From assembly GCA_902609535.1 (NCBI GenBank), contig CACLSF010000002.1:1-64000 (forward strand): DNA of 64,000 nt, read 5' to 3'. Shown piece by piece: positions 9,303-18,271 of the stretch. The notes beneath the pieces are model-generated. The model was not told the DNA's origin. It worked only from the letters and a program-made list of their open reading frames with translations, and did not search any database. Origin of the DNA: an uncultured Pelagibacteraceae bacterium (GTDB lineage Bacteria; Pseudomonadota; Alphaproteobacteria; Pelagibacterales; Pelagibacteraceae). The position numbers and the translations under genes are program-made. Position 1 is the first letter of the stretch, and each line of letters starts with the position of its first letter.

Positions 9303-10562
9303 ATGAGTGATACACTTTCAAAAATAGAAAAAAGAACTGCATATATATTAATATTACCTGCAGTTTTCATTGTTTTTTCAATTATCTTATTTCCAATATT
9401 TGCAAATGTTTGGATAAGCTTTAAAGAGGTTGGATTAAAGGATATTAGAATTCCTGAACCTAGAGCAAAAAAAATTGTTAAATCAATTAAAGATAATCCA
9501 GATCAATTAAAAATTATTTATAAACTTAGAAATAGTTCGTTAATTTTAGAAATAAGGGACGTAAAATTTCAAGATAAATTACCCAAGAATATTAAGCCTA
9601 TAAATTTAGATGAAAGATGCAGTGTCAAATCAAATAAAATTTATTGTAAATTTGGAAATTGGGAGGCCAAATACAGAGAAAATTTTCAAATATTACTACA
9701 GAGTTCTGATGGCAAACAAATAAACAAAAAAGAATTAAAAAATATTAAACCAAAATTAACAGGTAAATCAGATAATATTCTTTTAAATACTAATTTTACA
9801 TTAAAGAATTTTAAAAAGGTTTTTTTTCAAAATGAATTTTTTGATTTATTATCAACTACTTTTTACTACACTTTTTTTGGTACAATTGGCTCGATTGTAT
9901 TTGGAATACTTACCGCACAACTTGTAAACCAGAAGTTTTTTGGAAGAACATTTATGAGAAGTGTTTTGCTATTTCCGTATGTGGGCCCAGTTGTTGCATT
10001 AGCTTATACCTGGGAGCTATTATTAGACCCTTACAGTGGAACTTTAAATAATCTTCTAATGAATTTTCAAGTCATCCAGGAACCCTTAAATTTGCTAGGT
10101 CAAAAATATTTAACAATAAATTTTTTTGGCTTTGATCTTAAATTAAGATTAGCATTAACTACTGTAATTATTTTTGAAATTTGGAGATACTTTCCTTTAG
10201 CTTTCTTATTTATATTAGCTCGACTGCAAGCAGTGCCTAAAGAATTATATGAGGCAGCTGAAGTGGATGGTGCTGGTCCTCTACAAAAATTTATTAATAT
10301 CACTCTTCCTCAAATAACAGCTGTGATTTCCATTCTCTTTATGATTAGGTTTATTTGGAATTTTAATAAATTCGAGGATATTTTTCTATTAACAGGAGGT
10401 GCATCTGGAACTAGAACTTTGCCAATAAATGTTTATGAGCAAGGATTTACTATTTCTGATATTGGGATGGGCTCTGCTGTATCAATTGTAATAGTTGCTT
10501 TGCTACTAATATTTATGTTCGTTTATTTTAAATTAATAGGTAAGAGGGCTGATGAAAACTAA
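9303..10562 (+). CDS. Carbohydrate ABC importer, permease 1 (MalF/UgpA type)
   Basis: A 419-residue inner-membrane permease subunit. One helix near residues 12-38 is followed by an unusual hydrophilic segment of about 125 residues (roughly 42-165), probably periplasmic. The canonical permease core comes after it, with the EAA loop ELYEAAEVDGAGPLQKF near residue 315. The N terminus (K-R-T-A-Y-I-L-I-L-P-A) is the usual MalF/UgpA opening, so the start at 9303 is right. It directly abuts the upstream terminator T-run and has no Shine-Dalgarno. It overlaps the next permease by 11 bases. Confidence 0.88.
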   Translation: MSDTLSKIEKRTAYILILPAVFIVFSIILFPIFANVWISFKEVGLKDIRIPEPRAKKIVKSIKDNPDQLKIIYKLRNSSLILEIRDVKFQDKLPKNIKPINLDERCSVKSNKIYCKFGNWEAKYRENFQILLQSSDGKQINKKELKNIKPKLTGKSDNILLNTNFTLKNFKKVFFQNEFFDLLSTTFYYTFFGTIGSIVFGILTAQLVNQKFFGRTFMRSVLLFPYVGPVVALAYTWELLLDPYSGTLNNLLMNFQVIQEPLNLLGQKYLTINFFGFDLKLRLALTTVIIFEIWRYFPLAFLFILARLQAVPKELYEAAEVDGAGPLQKFINITLPQITAVISILFMIRFIWNFNKFEDIFLLTGGASGTRTLPINVYEQGFTISDIGMGSAVSIVIVALLLIFMFVYFKLIGKRADEN

Positions 10563-11745
10563 AAGTTTAATATACTACTCATTAATTTCCTCGATATTTT
10601 TGTTTTCCTTAGTTTCTATTTGGAAAATTTTAGTAACGTTACAAGGAATTGAGTTAAAAAATTTCAATTTTGCAATAATTATTACTTTAGGTATCGCTAT
10701 TAGTCTTTTAAATATACTTATAGGAGACAAGTTAAATTATATAATAAAATCAACTTTTTTTGCCCTTATATTTACTTTTATTGATGGGTATATCGTTCAG
10801 TTAATGCCAATTTGGTATAATATTGGAATATTTGGAATTCTGATATTTTTTTCATTAAAGATTAACAAGTATAATCAAAAATACTTAGCGACCGAGCATT
10901 CATCTCAAATAGTGGTGTTTGATTTTTTAACACTTTTTGGAATTGTTTTATTTTCATTTGTCATTTTATTTCCATTTTACATGATGTTGATAACAAGTTT
11001 TAAAACTCAAGCTGCTTTACTAATTAACCCTTTAGATTTCAGTATTAATTTTAATCAAGATTTTAAAGAATTATTTAAGTCATACTTTGTGATATTTGAT
11101 ACTTATAAATTTGGCAGGTACATACTAATAAGTACATTCGTTTCTGTAGGCACAGTGATAGTTACTTTAATATTTGCAATACCAGCTGCTTATGCAGTAG
11201 CAAGGTTAAATTTCTTCGGAAAAAACTTTCTATCAACTTCAATTTTAATTATTTATATGTTTCCTGCTATTGTATTAGTTATTCCTTTATATACAGTCTT
11301 TAGTCAACTAGGGTTAAGGAACTCCGTAGGTGGTTTACTAATTGTTTACACAGCAACTACTTTGCCGGTAGCAATTTATATGTTACAAGGGTACTTTAGA
11401 AGTATTCCCAAAGAACTAGAAGAAGCAGCAATCATGGATAAATTAAATTGGTTCGGCATAATAATAAAAATAATTTTGCCTTTAAGTATACCTGCAATCT
11501 CATCAGTTGCTTTATATGTCTTTATGATTGCGTGGAATGAATTTTTATTTTCTCTTATGTTTTTAGATAATCCAAACTCATTTACCTTATCAAGGGCAAT
11601 ACAATATCTCAGTGGTGATGCCGAAACTCCAAGACAATATTTAATGGCTGGTTCAGTAGTCGTTACTATACCTGTTTTGTTAATTTTTGTTTATTTTGAA
11701 AAATATTTAGTTAGTGGTCTTACAGCAGGAAGTGTAAAGGGTTAA
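10552..11745 (+). CDS. Carbohydrate ABC importer, permease 2 (MalG/UgpE type)
   Basis: A 397-residue permease, about 120 longer than the usual 275-280. The extra part is an N-terminal block of about four predicted helices (residues 5-105). The standard MalG-like domain then follows, including an FPFYMMLITSFK opening and the EAA loop ELEEAAIMDKLNWFG near residue 287. It overlaps permease 1 by 11 bases and the glycosidase by 1 base (TAATG), so the whole set is one transcript. The required ATPase is not encoded here and must be supplied from elsewhere, as by MsmK/UgpC-type shared ATPases. Confidence 0.88.
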   Translation: MKTKSLIYYSLISSIFLFSLVSIWKILVTLQGIELKNFNFAIIITLGIAISLLNILIGDKLNYIIKSTFFALIFTFIDGYIVQLMPIWYNIGIFGILIFFSLKINKYNQKYLATEHSSQIVVFDFLTLFGIVLFSFVILFPFYMMLITSFKTQAALLINPLDFSINFNQDFKELFKSYFVIFDTYKFGRYILISTFVSVGTVIVTLIFAIPAAYAVARLNFFGKNFLSTSILIIYMFPAIVLVIPLYTVFSQLGLRNSVGGLLIVYTATTLPVAIYMLQGYFRSIPKELEEAAIMDKLNWFGIIIKIILPLSIPAISSVALYVFMIAWNEFLFSLMFLDNPNSFTLSRAIQYLSGDAETPRQYLMAGSVVVTIPVLLIFVYFEKYLVSGLTAGSVKG

Positions 11746-13013
11746 TGAAAGATTTTGTTAAATCAGCTAAGAAAGTTTTATTAGGTAATAAAAAAAAAGG
11801 TTATACTTTACCAACTAATAATAAATTATACCCAGCCCAATGGAATTGGGACTCAGGATTTATTGCTCTAGGATATTCTCATTTTAAACTTAAATATGCT
11901 TTAGATGAAATAAAGACGCTCATAAGAGGTCAATGGAAAGACGGAATGATACCCCATATATTATTTCATGATTTAAATACTAATTATTATCCAAACCATT
12001 CTGTTTGGGCTTGTGGAAATAAAATACACTCATCTGGCATTACTCAACCACCAATTCTTGCAATAATTTTAAAACTTATCTTAGATAAAAAAAGAATTAA
12101 CAATAAAGATAAAGCTGAATTTAAAAAAATAGTTAAGGGAATATTAAAATATCACGAATGGTTTATTAAATTTAGAGATCCAAATAATTCTGGATTAGTC
12201 TCAATTTTACACCCCTGGGAGAGTGGCTACGATAATTCACCGTTATGGGATGATCCAATGAGCAAAGTAAAAGTCCCAAAAAACCTTAAATACAAAAGGG
12301 GAGATAACAAAGTTGTTAATCCCGAATATAGACCATTAGATATTGATTACGATAGATACGTAACTATCAAAAATCATTTGAGAAAAAATAATTATAATCC
12401 AAAAAAACTTTATAAAGCATCATTATTCAATGTAGTTGATGTTGGTTTTAACTCTATATTTTTACGAGCAAATAAAGATCTTCTTAAATTATTAAATACC
12501 TTCAATTTGCAAAGTACCGAATTAGAGTCTTATATATCAAGATCCGAAAATAAAATTGTAAAATTATATAATCAGAAAAAAAATACATTTTTCAACATTG
12601 ATATAAAAAATAAAAAAAAAATAAATATTCCATCAATTACTCATTATTTTATTTTATTTGCAGATTTAAAAGACAAAGTATTAAATAATAAAATTATTAA
12701 AAACTTAAAAAAACACAGTTCTAAAGAAAAATATTTATTATCAAGTGTAAAACCAAATCACCAAAAGTTTGAAGAGAAAAGATATTGGAGAGGTCCTGTA
12801 TGGATTAATTGTAATTGGATAATATATCAAGGGTTAAAAAATAAGAATATTAAATTTGCTAAACAAATAAAAAGAAAAACTATTAATTTAGTAAAGCAAA
12901 AAGGGTTTAATGAATACTTTAGCTGTAAAACTGGTAAAGGATTTGGTGCAACAAATTTTTCTTGGACTGCCGCATTATTTTTAGACTTAATACTTGAAAA
13001 TAAAAATGACTAA
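11745..13013 (+). CDS. GH63-like glycoside hydrolase, possible glucosyl/mannosylglycerate hydrolase
   Basis: A 422-residue (alpha/alpha)6-barrel type hydrolase with no signal peptide, so it is cytoplasmic. WNWDSGF at residues 33-39, HPWESGYDNSP from 156 and YWRGPVW from 347 are the pattern shared by GH63 and the glucosylglycerate/mannosylglycerate hydrolases. It is co-transcribed with the importer (1-base overlap), so it most likely cleaves the imported glycoside. Trehalase-like or oligosaccharide activity cannot be excluded. The coding sequence is very Lys/Asn-rich in its second half, as expected from the base composition. Confidence 0.72.
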   Translation: MKDFVKSAKKVLLGNKKKGYTLPTNNKLYPAQWNWDSGFIALGYSHFKLKYALDEIKTLIRGQWKDGMIPHILFHDLNTNYYPNHSVWACGNKIHSSGITQPPILAIILKLILDKKRINNKDKAEFKKIVKGILKYHEWFIKFRDPNNSGLVSILHPWESGYDNSPLWDDPMSKVKVPKNLKYKRGDNKVVNPEYRPLDIDYDRYVTIKNHLRKNNYNPKKLYKASLFNVVDVGFNSIFLRANKDLLKLLNTFNLQSTELESYISRSENKIVKLYNQKKNTFFNIDIKNKKKINIPSITHYFILFADLKDKVLNNKIIKNLKKHSSKEKYLLSSVKPNHQKFEEKRYWRGPVWINCNWIIYQGLKNKNIKFAKQIKRKTINLVKQKGFNEYFSCKTGKGFGATNFSWTAALFLDLILENKND

Positions 13014-14163
13014 TTACAATTGGAATTATCCAACAACTATTTGGGTAGGCAAAGATAGAGCTAAGGATTTAGAAAAGGCTTGTGATGAAATTAAAACTTT
13101 AAAACCATTATTAGTAACAGATAGAGACTTAATAGACTTAGAATTTATAAAAAATTTAATAAATGATTTAGAAAAGAAATTTAAATTATGTATTTTTTCC
13201 AATTTTTCAGGAAACCCTACTGGTGAGAATGTTGATGAAGGCGTTGAAATATTCAAGAATAATAGTTGTGACAGTGTAATAGCTATTGGAGGTGGAAGTG
13301 CACTAGACGTGGGTAAAGCCATTGCTTTTATGTCTGGTCAATCTAGACCAATTTGGGATTTTGAGGACATTGGTGATTATTGGAAAAGGGCAAATGAAGA
13401 AAGTATCTCTCCAATAATTGCAGTTCCCACAACTGCTGGAACTGGTTCTGAAACTGGCAGAGCATCAGCAATAATTAATTCAAAAACTGGAATAAAAAAA
13501 ATCATTTTCCACCCAAAATTTTTACCATCTATTGTCATATTGGACCCAGTTCTTACTAAAGATCTTTCTCCCCGATTAACAGGAGCGACAGGAATGGATG
13601 CGTTAGCGCATAATTTAGAGGCATTTTGTGCTCCTGGCTTTCACCCCATGGCTGATGGAATAGCAATTGAGGGAATGAGGTTGATAAAAAAATCACTTTT
13701 GAAAGCTGTTAAAGATGGAAGTAATCTAGATGCTAGATCAGATTTGTTAGCTGCAGCAAGTATGGGATCTACTGCATTTCAAAAAGGGTTAGGAGCCATA
13801 CATTCACTTAGCCATCCACTAAATGCTCAATTTAATCTTCATCACGGATTATCTAATGCAATATTTATGCCTTATGTTTTAACTTTTAATAAAGAAAATA
13901 TTGAGGAAAGAATTATTTCTATATGTGATTACCTTAACTTAAGTAAAAGTTTTGATGCTTTTCTTGAATGGATACTAGAACTAAGAAAAGAATTAAATAT
14001 TCCACATAAACTATCAGACTTAATAGAAGCAAAAAAAATGAACTTAAATGATTTATCAAAGATGGCTCTTGATGATCCATCAACATCTTCAAATCCAAAA
14101 AAATTGACTATAAATGATATGAAAGCTATGTATGAGCATAGTATTTCAGGAGATTTATTTTAA
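13006..14163 (+). CDS. Iron-containing alcohol dehydrogenase
   Basis: A group III NAD(P)-dependent alcohol dehydrogenase of 385 residues. The nucleotide-binding GGGS is at 95-98, PTTAGTGSE at 141-149, and the metal ligands are Asp198, His202, His266 and His280. I choose the ATG at 13006, which overlaps the glycosidase stop as ATGACTAA, over the one at 12994. Substrate is uncertain. Work on C1 metabolism in SAR11 has linked an Fe-alcohol dehydrogenase near fhs with methanol oxidation, as I recall it. Alternatively it could oxidise a polyol, glycerol or aldehyde derived from the upstream glycosidase. Confidence 0.9.
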   Translation: MTNYNWNYPTTIWVGKDRAKDLEKACDEIKTLKPLLVTDRDLIDLEFIKNLINDLEKKFKLCIFSNFSGNPTGENVDEGVEIFKNNSCDSVIAIGGGSALDVGKAIAFMSGQSRPIWDFEDIGDYWKRANEESISPIIAVPTTAGTGSETGRASAIINSKTGIKKIIFHPKFLPSIVILDPVLTKDLSPRLTGATGMDALAHNLEAFCAPGFHPMADGIAIEGMRLIKKSLLKAVKDGSNLDARSDLLAAASMGSTAFQKGLGAIHSLSHPLNAQFNLHHGLSNAIFMPYVLTFNKENIEERIISICDYLNLSKSFDAFLEWILELRKELNIPHKLSDLIEAKKMNLNDLSKMALDDPSTSSNPKKLTINDMKAMYEHSISGDLF

Positions 14164-14948
14164 TGAAAAAAATATTAATAGTTGAGGGAAATTTAAGAGA
14201 GGAAAATCAGAGTTTTACTGATGGTGGAATTAAAACACATACAGAAAGTCTTAAAGATAGTATAGCCTATTTTACTGATAAAATTGAAATAGATGTTGTA
14301 AATCCATCATCTGATAAAAATATTTCTGAAAAAGTAACTGATCTCGATAAATATGATGGACTAATATGGGGTGGGAGTAGTCTAAATATTTATAATGATA
14401 CCATCGAAATAAGAAGACAGATCGAATTTATGAGAGAGTGTCAAAAAAAAATTAAAAAAATATTAGCTATTTGCTGGGGACTCCAGGTTGCTGTTACGGT
14501 AGCAGGAGGGCAAGTAAAAAGATGTACAAACGGATCCCACAGAGGCATAGCACTTAATATTGAAATAAATAATGATGGATTAAAACATCCAATATATAAA
14601 AATAAAGATAAAATTTTTAATACACCCGCTTTTAATTTTGATGAAGTTGCAACATTGCCAAAAAATTCAAAATTACTAGCCTCAAATCCTATAAATAAAG
14701 TTATGGGAGTAAATTTTCAGTCTGCAGCAAGTGATATATGGGGTATTCAATATCACCCTGAAATTACTTACGATAAAATGATAAGCCTAATACATTTCAG
14801 AAAAGAACGTCTTTTAAACAATAATGCTTTTGTTGATGAGCAAGAGATAAATAATCATGTAAAAATGATTGCTGAAGAAAATAAGATTACAAATAAAGAT
14901 CTTAGAATGCGTGAACTTGAAAACTGGCTTGATTATCTTTTAAAATAG
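14163..14948 (+). CDS. Class I glutamine amidotransferase-like protein
   Basis: A 261-residue class I glutamine amidotransferase-fold protein. The nucleophile Cys104 lies in AICWGLQ and the catalytic partners are His198 and Glu200 in YHPE, so the triad is intact. It resembles the stand-alone domain of GMP synthase and the 'type 1 glutamine amidotransferase' group. It starts on the TAATG overlap with the Fe-alcohol dehydrogenase, implying a joint function such as gamma-glutamyl release or ammonia supply. Its 3' end overlaps convergent fhs by 9 bases. Substrate unknown. Confidence 0.82.
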   Translation: MKKILIVEGNLREENQSFTDGGIKTHTESLKDSIAYFTDKIEIDVVNPSSDKNISEKVTDLDKYDGLIWGGSSLNIYNDTIEIRRQIEFMRECQKKIKKILAICWGLQVAVTVAGGQVKRCTNGSHRGIALNIEINNDGLKHPIYKNKDKIFNTPAFNFDEVATLPKNSKLLASNPINKVMGVNFQSAASDIWGIQYHPEITYDKMISLIHFRKERLLNNNAFVDEQEINNHVKMIAEENKITNKDLRMRELENWLDYLLK

Positions 14949-16616
14949 ACCCTCTGTTTCACCTTTTTCATTAATACGGATTGAGTCAGCTGCTGGCACT
15001 CTTGGTAATCCTGGCATAGTCATTATTGCACCACATACAACAACGATAAATTCTGCTCCTGATGACAGTCTTACCTCTCTTATTGGTAATACATGACCTG
15101 AAGGTGCTCCTTTTAGATTTGGGTCAGTAGAAAAACTATATTGAGTTTTTGCAATACAAATTGGTAATGATTGGTAACCTCTTTCTTCAAAAGCTTTTAA
15201 TTGGTCTCTAATTTTAGTATCTGCAACAACTTCGCTAGCTCTATAAAGTTCCTTAGCTATTGTTTCTATTTTTTTAAATAATGAAGTTTTATCATCATAC
15301 AAAAATTTAAAATTACTATCTTTTTCACATAATCCAACCACATCATTTGCTAAATCAATTGCACCTTCTCCACCTTTTTCCCAATGCTTTGATATAGAGG
15401 CTTTAATACCTTTTTGTTCACAAAACCTTATAACTTCATCAACTTCTTTATCAGTATCTAAAACAAAGTGATTTATAGCTACTGTTACAGGTAATCCAAA
15501 TTTTTGAATATTTTCTATATGTCTTTCTAAGTTAACCAATCCTTTTTTAATTGCATCGACATTTTCATTTTTTAATTCGTCTTTTTTTACTCCGCCATGC
15601 ATTTTTAGAGCTCTTATAGTTGCAACAATTACAACACAACTTGGTTTTAATCCTGATTTTCTACATTTAATATCTAGAAATTTTTCTGCACCTAGGTCAG
15701 CACCAAATCCAGCTTCTGTTACTACATAATCTGAAAGTTTTAATGCTGTCTTAGTTGCTAAAACAGAATTACATCCATGAGCTATATTTGCAAATGGTCC
15801 ACCATGAATAATTGCTGGATTGTTTTCCAAGGTTTGTGTTACATTTGGTCTAATAGCATCTTTTAACAATACAGTCATTGGACCGTGTGCATTTAAATCT
15901 TTTGCATATATCGGTTTTTTATCTCTAGTATAAGCAACAGTAATATTGCCAATTCTATTTTCTAGATCATGTAAATCATTTGATAGACAAAAAATTGCCA
16001 TTATCTCTGAAGCAACTGTAATATCAAAGCCATCTTCTCTTGGAAATCCATTTGCAACACCTCCAAGATTTATATTTATAGATCTCAAAGCTCGATCATT
16101 CATATCGAGAACTCTTTTCCAAACTATTCGTCTAACATCTATGTTTAATTTGTTTCCCCAATATATATGGTTATCTATTAATGCAGATAAAAGATTATGT
16201 GCAGATGTGATCGCATGAAAATCTCCAGTAAAGTGTAAATTAATTTGTTCCATTGGAACTACTTGAGCATATCCACCACCAGCAGCTCCACCCTTCATTC
16301 CAAACGAGGGACCAAGACTTGGTTCTCTTAAACAAACAATAGATTTTTTACCTATTTTATTTAGTCCATCTGACAATCCTACAGAGGTTGTTGTCTTTCC
16401 TTCTCCTGCTGGTGTGGGCGTAATTGCAGTTACTAATATTAATTTCCCATCCTTTTTTTCTTTAAATTTTTCAAGGTACTCAAGTTTGATTTTAGCTATA
16501 TACCTACTTATTGGACTATATGTCTCAGCTTTATCAGGTACTCCCAAGCCATCTAAAATCTCTTGGATAGGTTTCATTTTTGCTTCACGAGCTATTTGGA
16601 TATCTGATTTTGACAT
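14940..16616 (-). CDS. fhs: Formate-tetrahydrofolate ligase
   Basis: Fhs interconverts formate + THF + ATP and 10-formyl-THF. In methylotrophic oxidation it can run towards formate and ATP. The nucleotide loop [12 protein letters not shown] is at residues 66-77. [22 protein letters not shown] and the C-terminal [15 protein letters not shown]-like block (here [14 protein letters not shown]) are family signatures. The length of 558 is normal. It is divergent from soxB, whose operon generates methylene-THF, with 128 bases between the start codons, so the two may share regulation. It is the terminal step of the THF-linked C1 route in this window. Confidence 0.97.
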   Translation of the reverse strand: MSKSDIQIAREAKMKPIQEILDGLGVPDKAETYSPISRYIAKIKLEYLEKFKEKKDGKLILVTAITPTPAGEGKTTTSVGLSDGLNKIGKKSIVCLREPSLGPSFGMKGGAAGGGYAQVVPMEQINLHFTGDFHAITSAHNLLSALIDNHIYWGNKLNIDVRRIVWKRVLDMNDRALRSININLGGVANGFPREDGFDITVASEIMAIFCLSNDLHDLENRIGNITVAYTRDKKPIYAKDLNAHGPMTVLLKDAIRPNVTQTLENNPAIIHGGPFANIAHGCNSVLATKTALKLSDYVVTEAGFGADLGAEKFLDIKCRKSGLKPSCVVIVATIRALKMHGGVKKDELKNENVDAIKKGLVNLERHIENIQKFGLPVTVAINHFVLDTDKEVDEVIRFCEQKGIKASISKHWEKGGEGAIDLANDVVGLCEKDSNFKFLYDDKTSLFKKIETIAKELYRASEVVADTKIRDQLKAFEERGYQSLPICIAKTQYSFSTDPNLKGAPSGHVLPIREVRLSSGAEFIVVVCGAIMTMPGLPRVPAADSIRINEKGETEGLF

Positions 16617-16744
16617 TTAGTTTAAAATTTATAATTGTTTAATGTGCAAAATGTCTATACTTTTTTGATTGGATTTTAAACATCTAAAAAATATATATAT
16701 AAAAAATAAGAAAAAATTTATGTTTAATTGGATAAAATTAAAGG
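16617..16744. promoter_or_regulatory. Divergent promoter region between fhs and soxB
   Basis: The 128 bases between the two divergent starts are extremely AT-rich and include a run of alternating TA near 16690-16700. I can see no clear riboswitch, GC-rich hairpin or perfect operator. soxB has only AAGG directly touching its ATG as a Shine-Dalgarno. Confidence 0.4.
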
Positions 16745-18001
16745 ATGCAAAAATACTCAGTTTTTAGTCTAATTAAAAATGCATTCTCAGATCATCAGAA
16801 TTGGGAAGTAGCTTGGAAAGACCCAACTCCTAAAAAGGAATACGATGTGATCATTATTGGTGGTGGAGGTCATGGTTTAGCAACTGCATACTACCTTGCT
16901 AAAGAGCACAACATTACAAATGTAGCTATCATTGAAAAAGGATGGATAGGTGGAGGTAATGTTGGAAGGAACACTACAATAATTAGATCAAACTATATGC
17001 ATGATGACAATGCTTTGTTCAGTGAGTTTGGCATGGATCTATGGAGAAAGATGAGTCAGGATTTGAATTACAATGTTATGTTTTCTCCAAGAGGAATAAT
17101 TAATCTTGCCCATTCAGATGCCCAAATGAATGCATACTCTAGAAGAGGAAATTCAATGCGCCTAAATGGAATTGATGCAGTTTTATTAAATAGGGAAGAA
17201 GTTCAAAAACGAATTCCAATGGCAGATTTTTCAGATAATGTTCGATTTCCAATTTTTGGAGGTTTGATGCAACCAAGTGCTGGAACTGCGAGACACGATG
17301 CAGTTGCTTGGGGATATGCAAGACAAGCAGACTCGATGGGTGTCGATATAATTCAAAATTGTGAGGTTACAGGATTTGATGTTACTAATGGAAAAATAGT
17401 TGGTGTAAGAACATCTAGAGGAGATATCAAAGCAAAAAAAGTTGGTTTGTGTGTTGCAGGCAGTACGAATATTTTAGCAGAAATGTTAAATATGACATTA
17501 CCAATTGAAACTCATCTCCTTCAAGCATGTGTATCAGAACCGGTTAAACCTTTACTTGACCATGTTGTTACATTTGGTGCAGGTCACTTTTATTGTAGTC
17601 AATCAGATAAAGGAGAGATGGTTATGGGTGGAGACTTGGACGGATATAATAGTTACTCTCAAAGAGGAAATTTACCAACACTCCAACACGTATTGACAGA
17701 AGGAATTGCGATGTTTCCATTTCTTAGCAAATTGAAAATGTTAAGAACTTGGGGTGGAATAATGGACATGTCTATGGACGGATCACCAATTATTGATAAA
17801 ACACATATTGATGGTTTATACTTAAATTGTGGCTGGTGTTATGGTGGATTTAAGGCAACTCCAGCTTCTGGGTGGACTTTTGCACACACAATTGCACAGG
17901 ACAGAGTTCATGAATTAAATGCAGGTTACAGTTTAAATAGATTTAATACTGGTGATTTAATTGATGAAAAAGGTCTTGGTACCAAAACTTGGATATCTTA
18001 A
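16745..18001 (+). CDS. soxB: Sarcosine oxidase, beta subunit
   Basis: This is the catalytic subunit of heterotetrameric sarcosine oxidase, which oxidises sarcosine to glycine and, with THF, yields 5,10-methylene-THF and H2O2. The opening (YSVFSLIKNAF...W-E-x-A-W) and the FAD loop GGGGHGLATAYYL beginning near residue 38 match SoxB closely. The 418-residue length is normal. It heads the order B-D-A-G typical of alphaproteobacteria, with soxD starting at the next base. FMN is covalently bound to a His of this subunit in known enzymes; I did not pin that residue. Confidence 0.96.
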   Translation: MQKYSVFSLIKNAFSDHQNWEVAWKDPTPKKEYDVIIIGGGGHGLATAYYLAKEHNITNVAIIEKGWIGGGNVGRNTTIIRSNYMHDDNALFSEFGMDLWRKMSQDLNYNVMFSPRGIINLAHSDAQMNAYSRRGNSMRLNGIDAVLLNREEVQKRIPMADFSDNVRFPIFGGLMQPSAGTARHDAVAWGYARQADSMGVDIIQNCEVTGFDVTNGKIVGVRTSRGDIKAKKVGLCVAGSTNILAEMLNMTLPIETHLLQACVSEPVKPLLDHVVTFGAGHFYCSQSDKGEMVMGGDLDGYNSYSQRGNLPTLQHVLTEGIAMFPFLSKLKMLRTWGGIMDMSMDGSPIIDKTHIDGLYLNCGWCYGGFKATPASGWTFAHTIAQDRVHELNAGYSLNRFNTGDLIDEKGLGTKTWIS

Positions 18002-18271
18002 ATGCTCTATATATTCTGTCCACATTGTGGATCAAGATCACAGAATGAGTTTGCTTATGGTGGAGATGCAACAGTAAAACGACCAGAGCTTAATAAGGAA
18101 ATTAGTGACCAAGAGTGGGATAATTTTGTTTATTTAAGAAAAAGTCCTAGAGGAAAACATCTAGAGTTATGGCATCATATATCTGGCTGTAGACAATGGA
18201 TAAAAGTTGAAAGAGACACATCAACTCACGAAATTTTCAAAACTTATAAAGCAGATGAATTAACTGAATAA
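18002..18271 (+). CDS. soxD: Sarcosine oxidase, delta subunit
   Basis: This is the small zinc-binding subunit (89 residues) of the heterotetramer. Cys6 and Cys9 (CPHC) plus His59 and Cys63 (HHISGC) form the expected zinc site. The conserved segments YGGDA and W-D-x-F-V-Y-L-R are present. It starts one base after soxB stops and its stop overlaps the soxA ATG. Confidence 0.95.
   Translation: MLYIFCPHCGSRSQNEFAYGGDATVKRPELNKEISDQEWDNFVYLRKSPRGKHLELWHHISGCRQWIKVERDTSTHEIFKTYKADELTE

Noticed and set aside
16617-16744. Glycine or SAM riboswitch upstream of soxB or fhs
   Set aside because: The region lacks the GC-rich conserved cores of those riboswitches.
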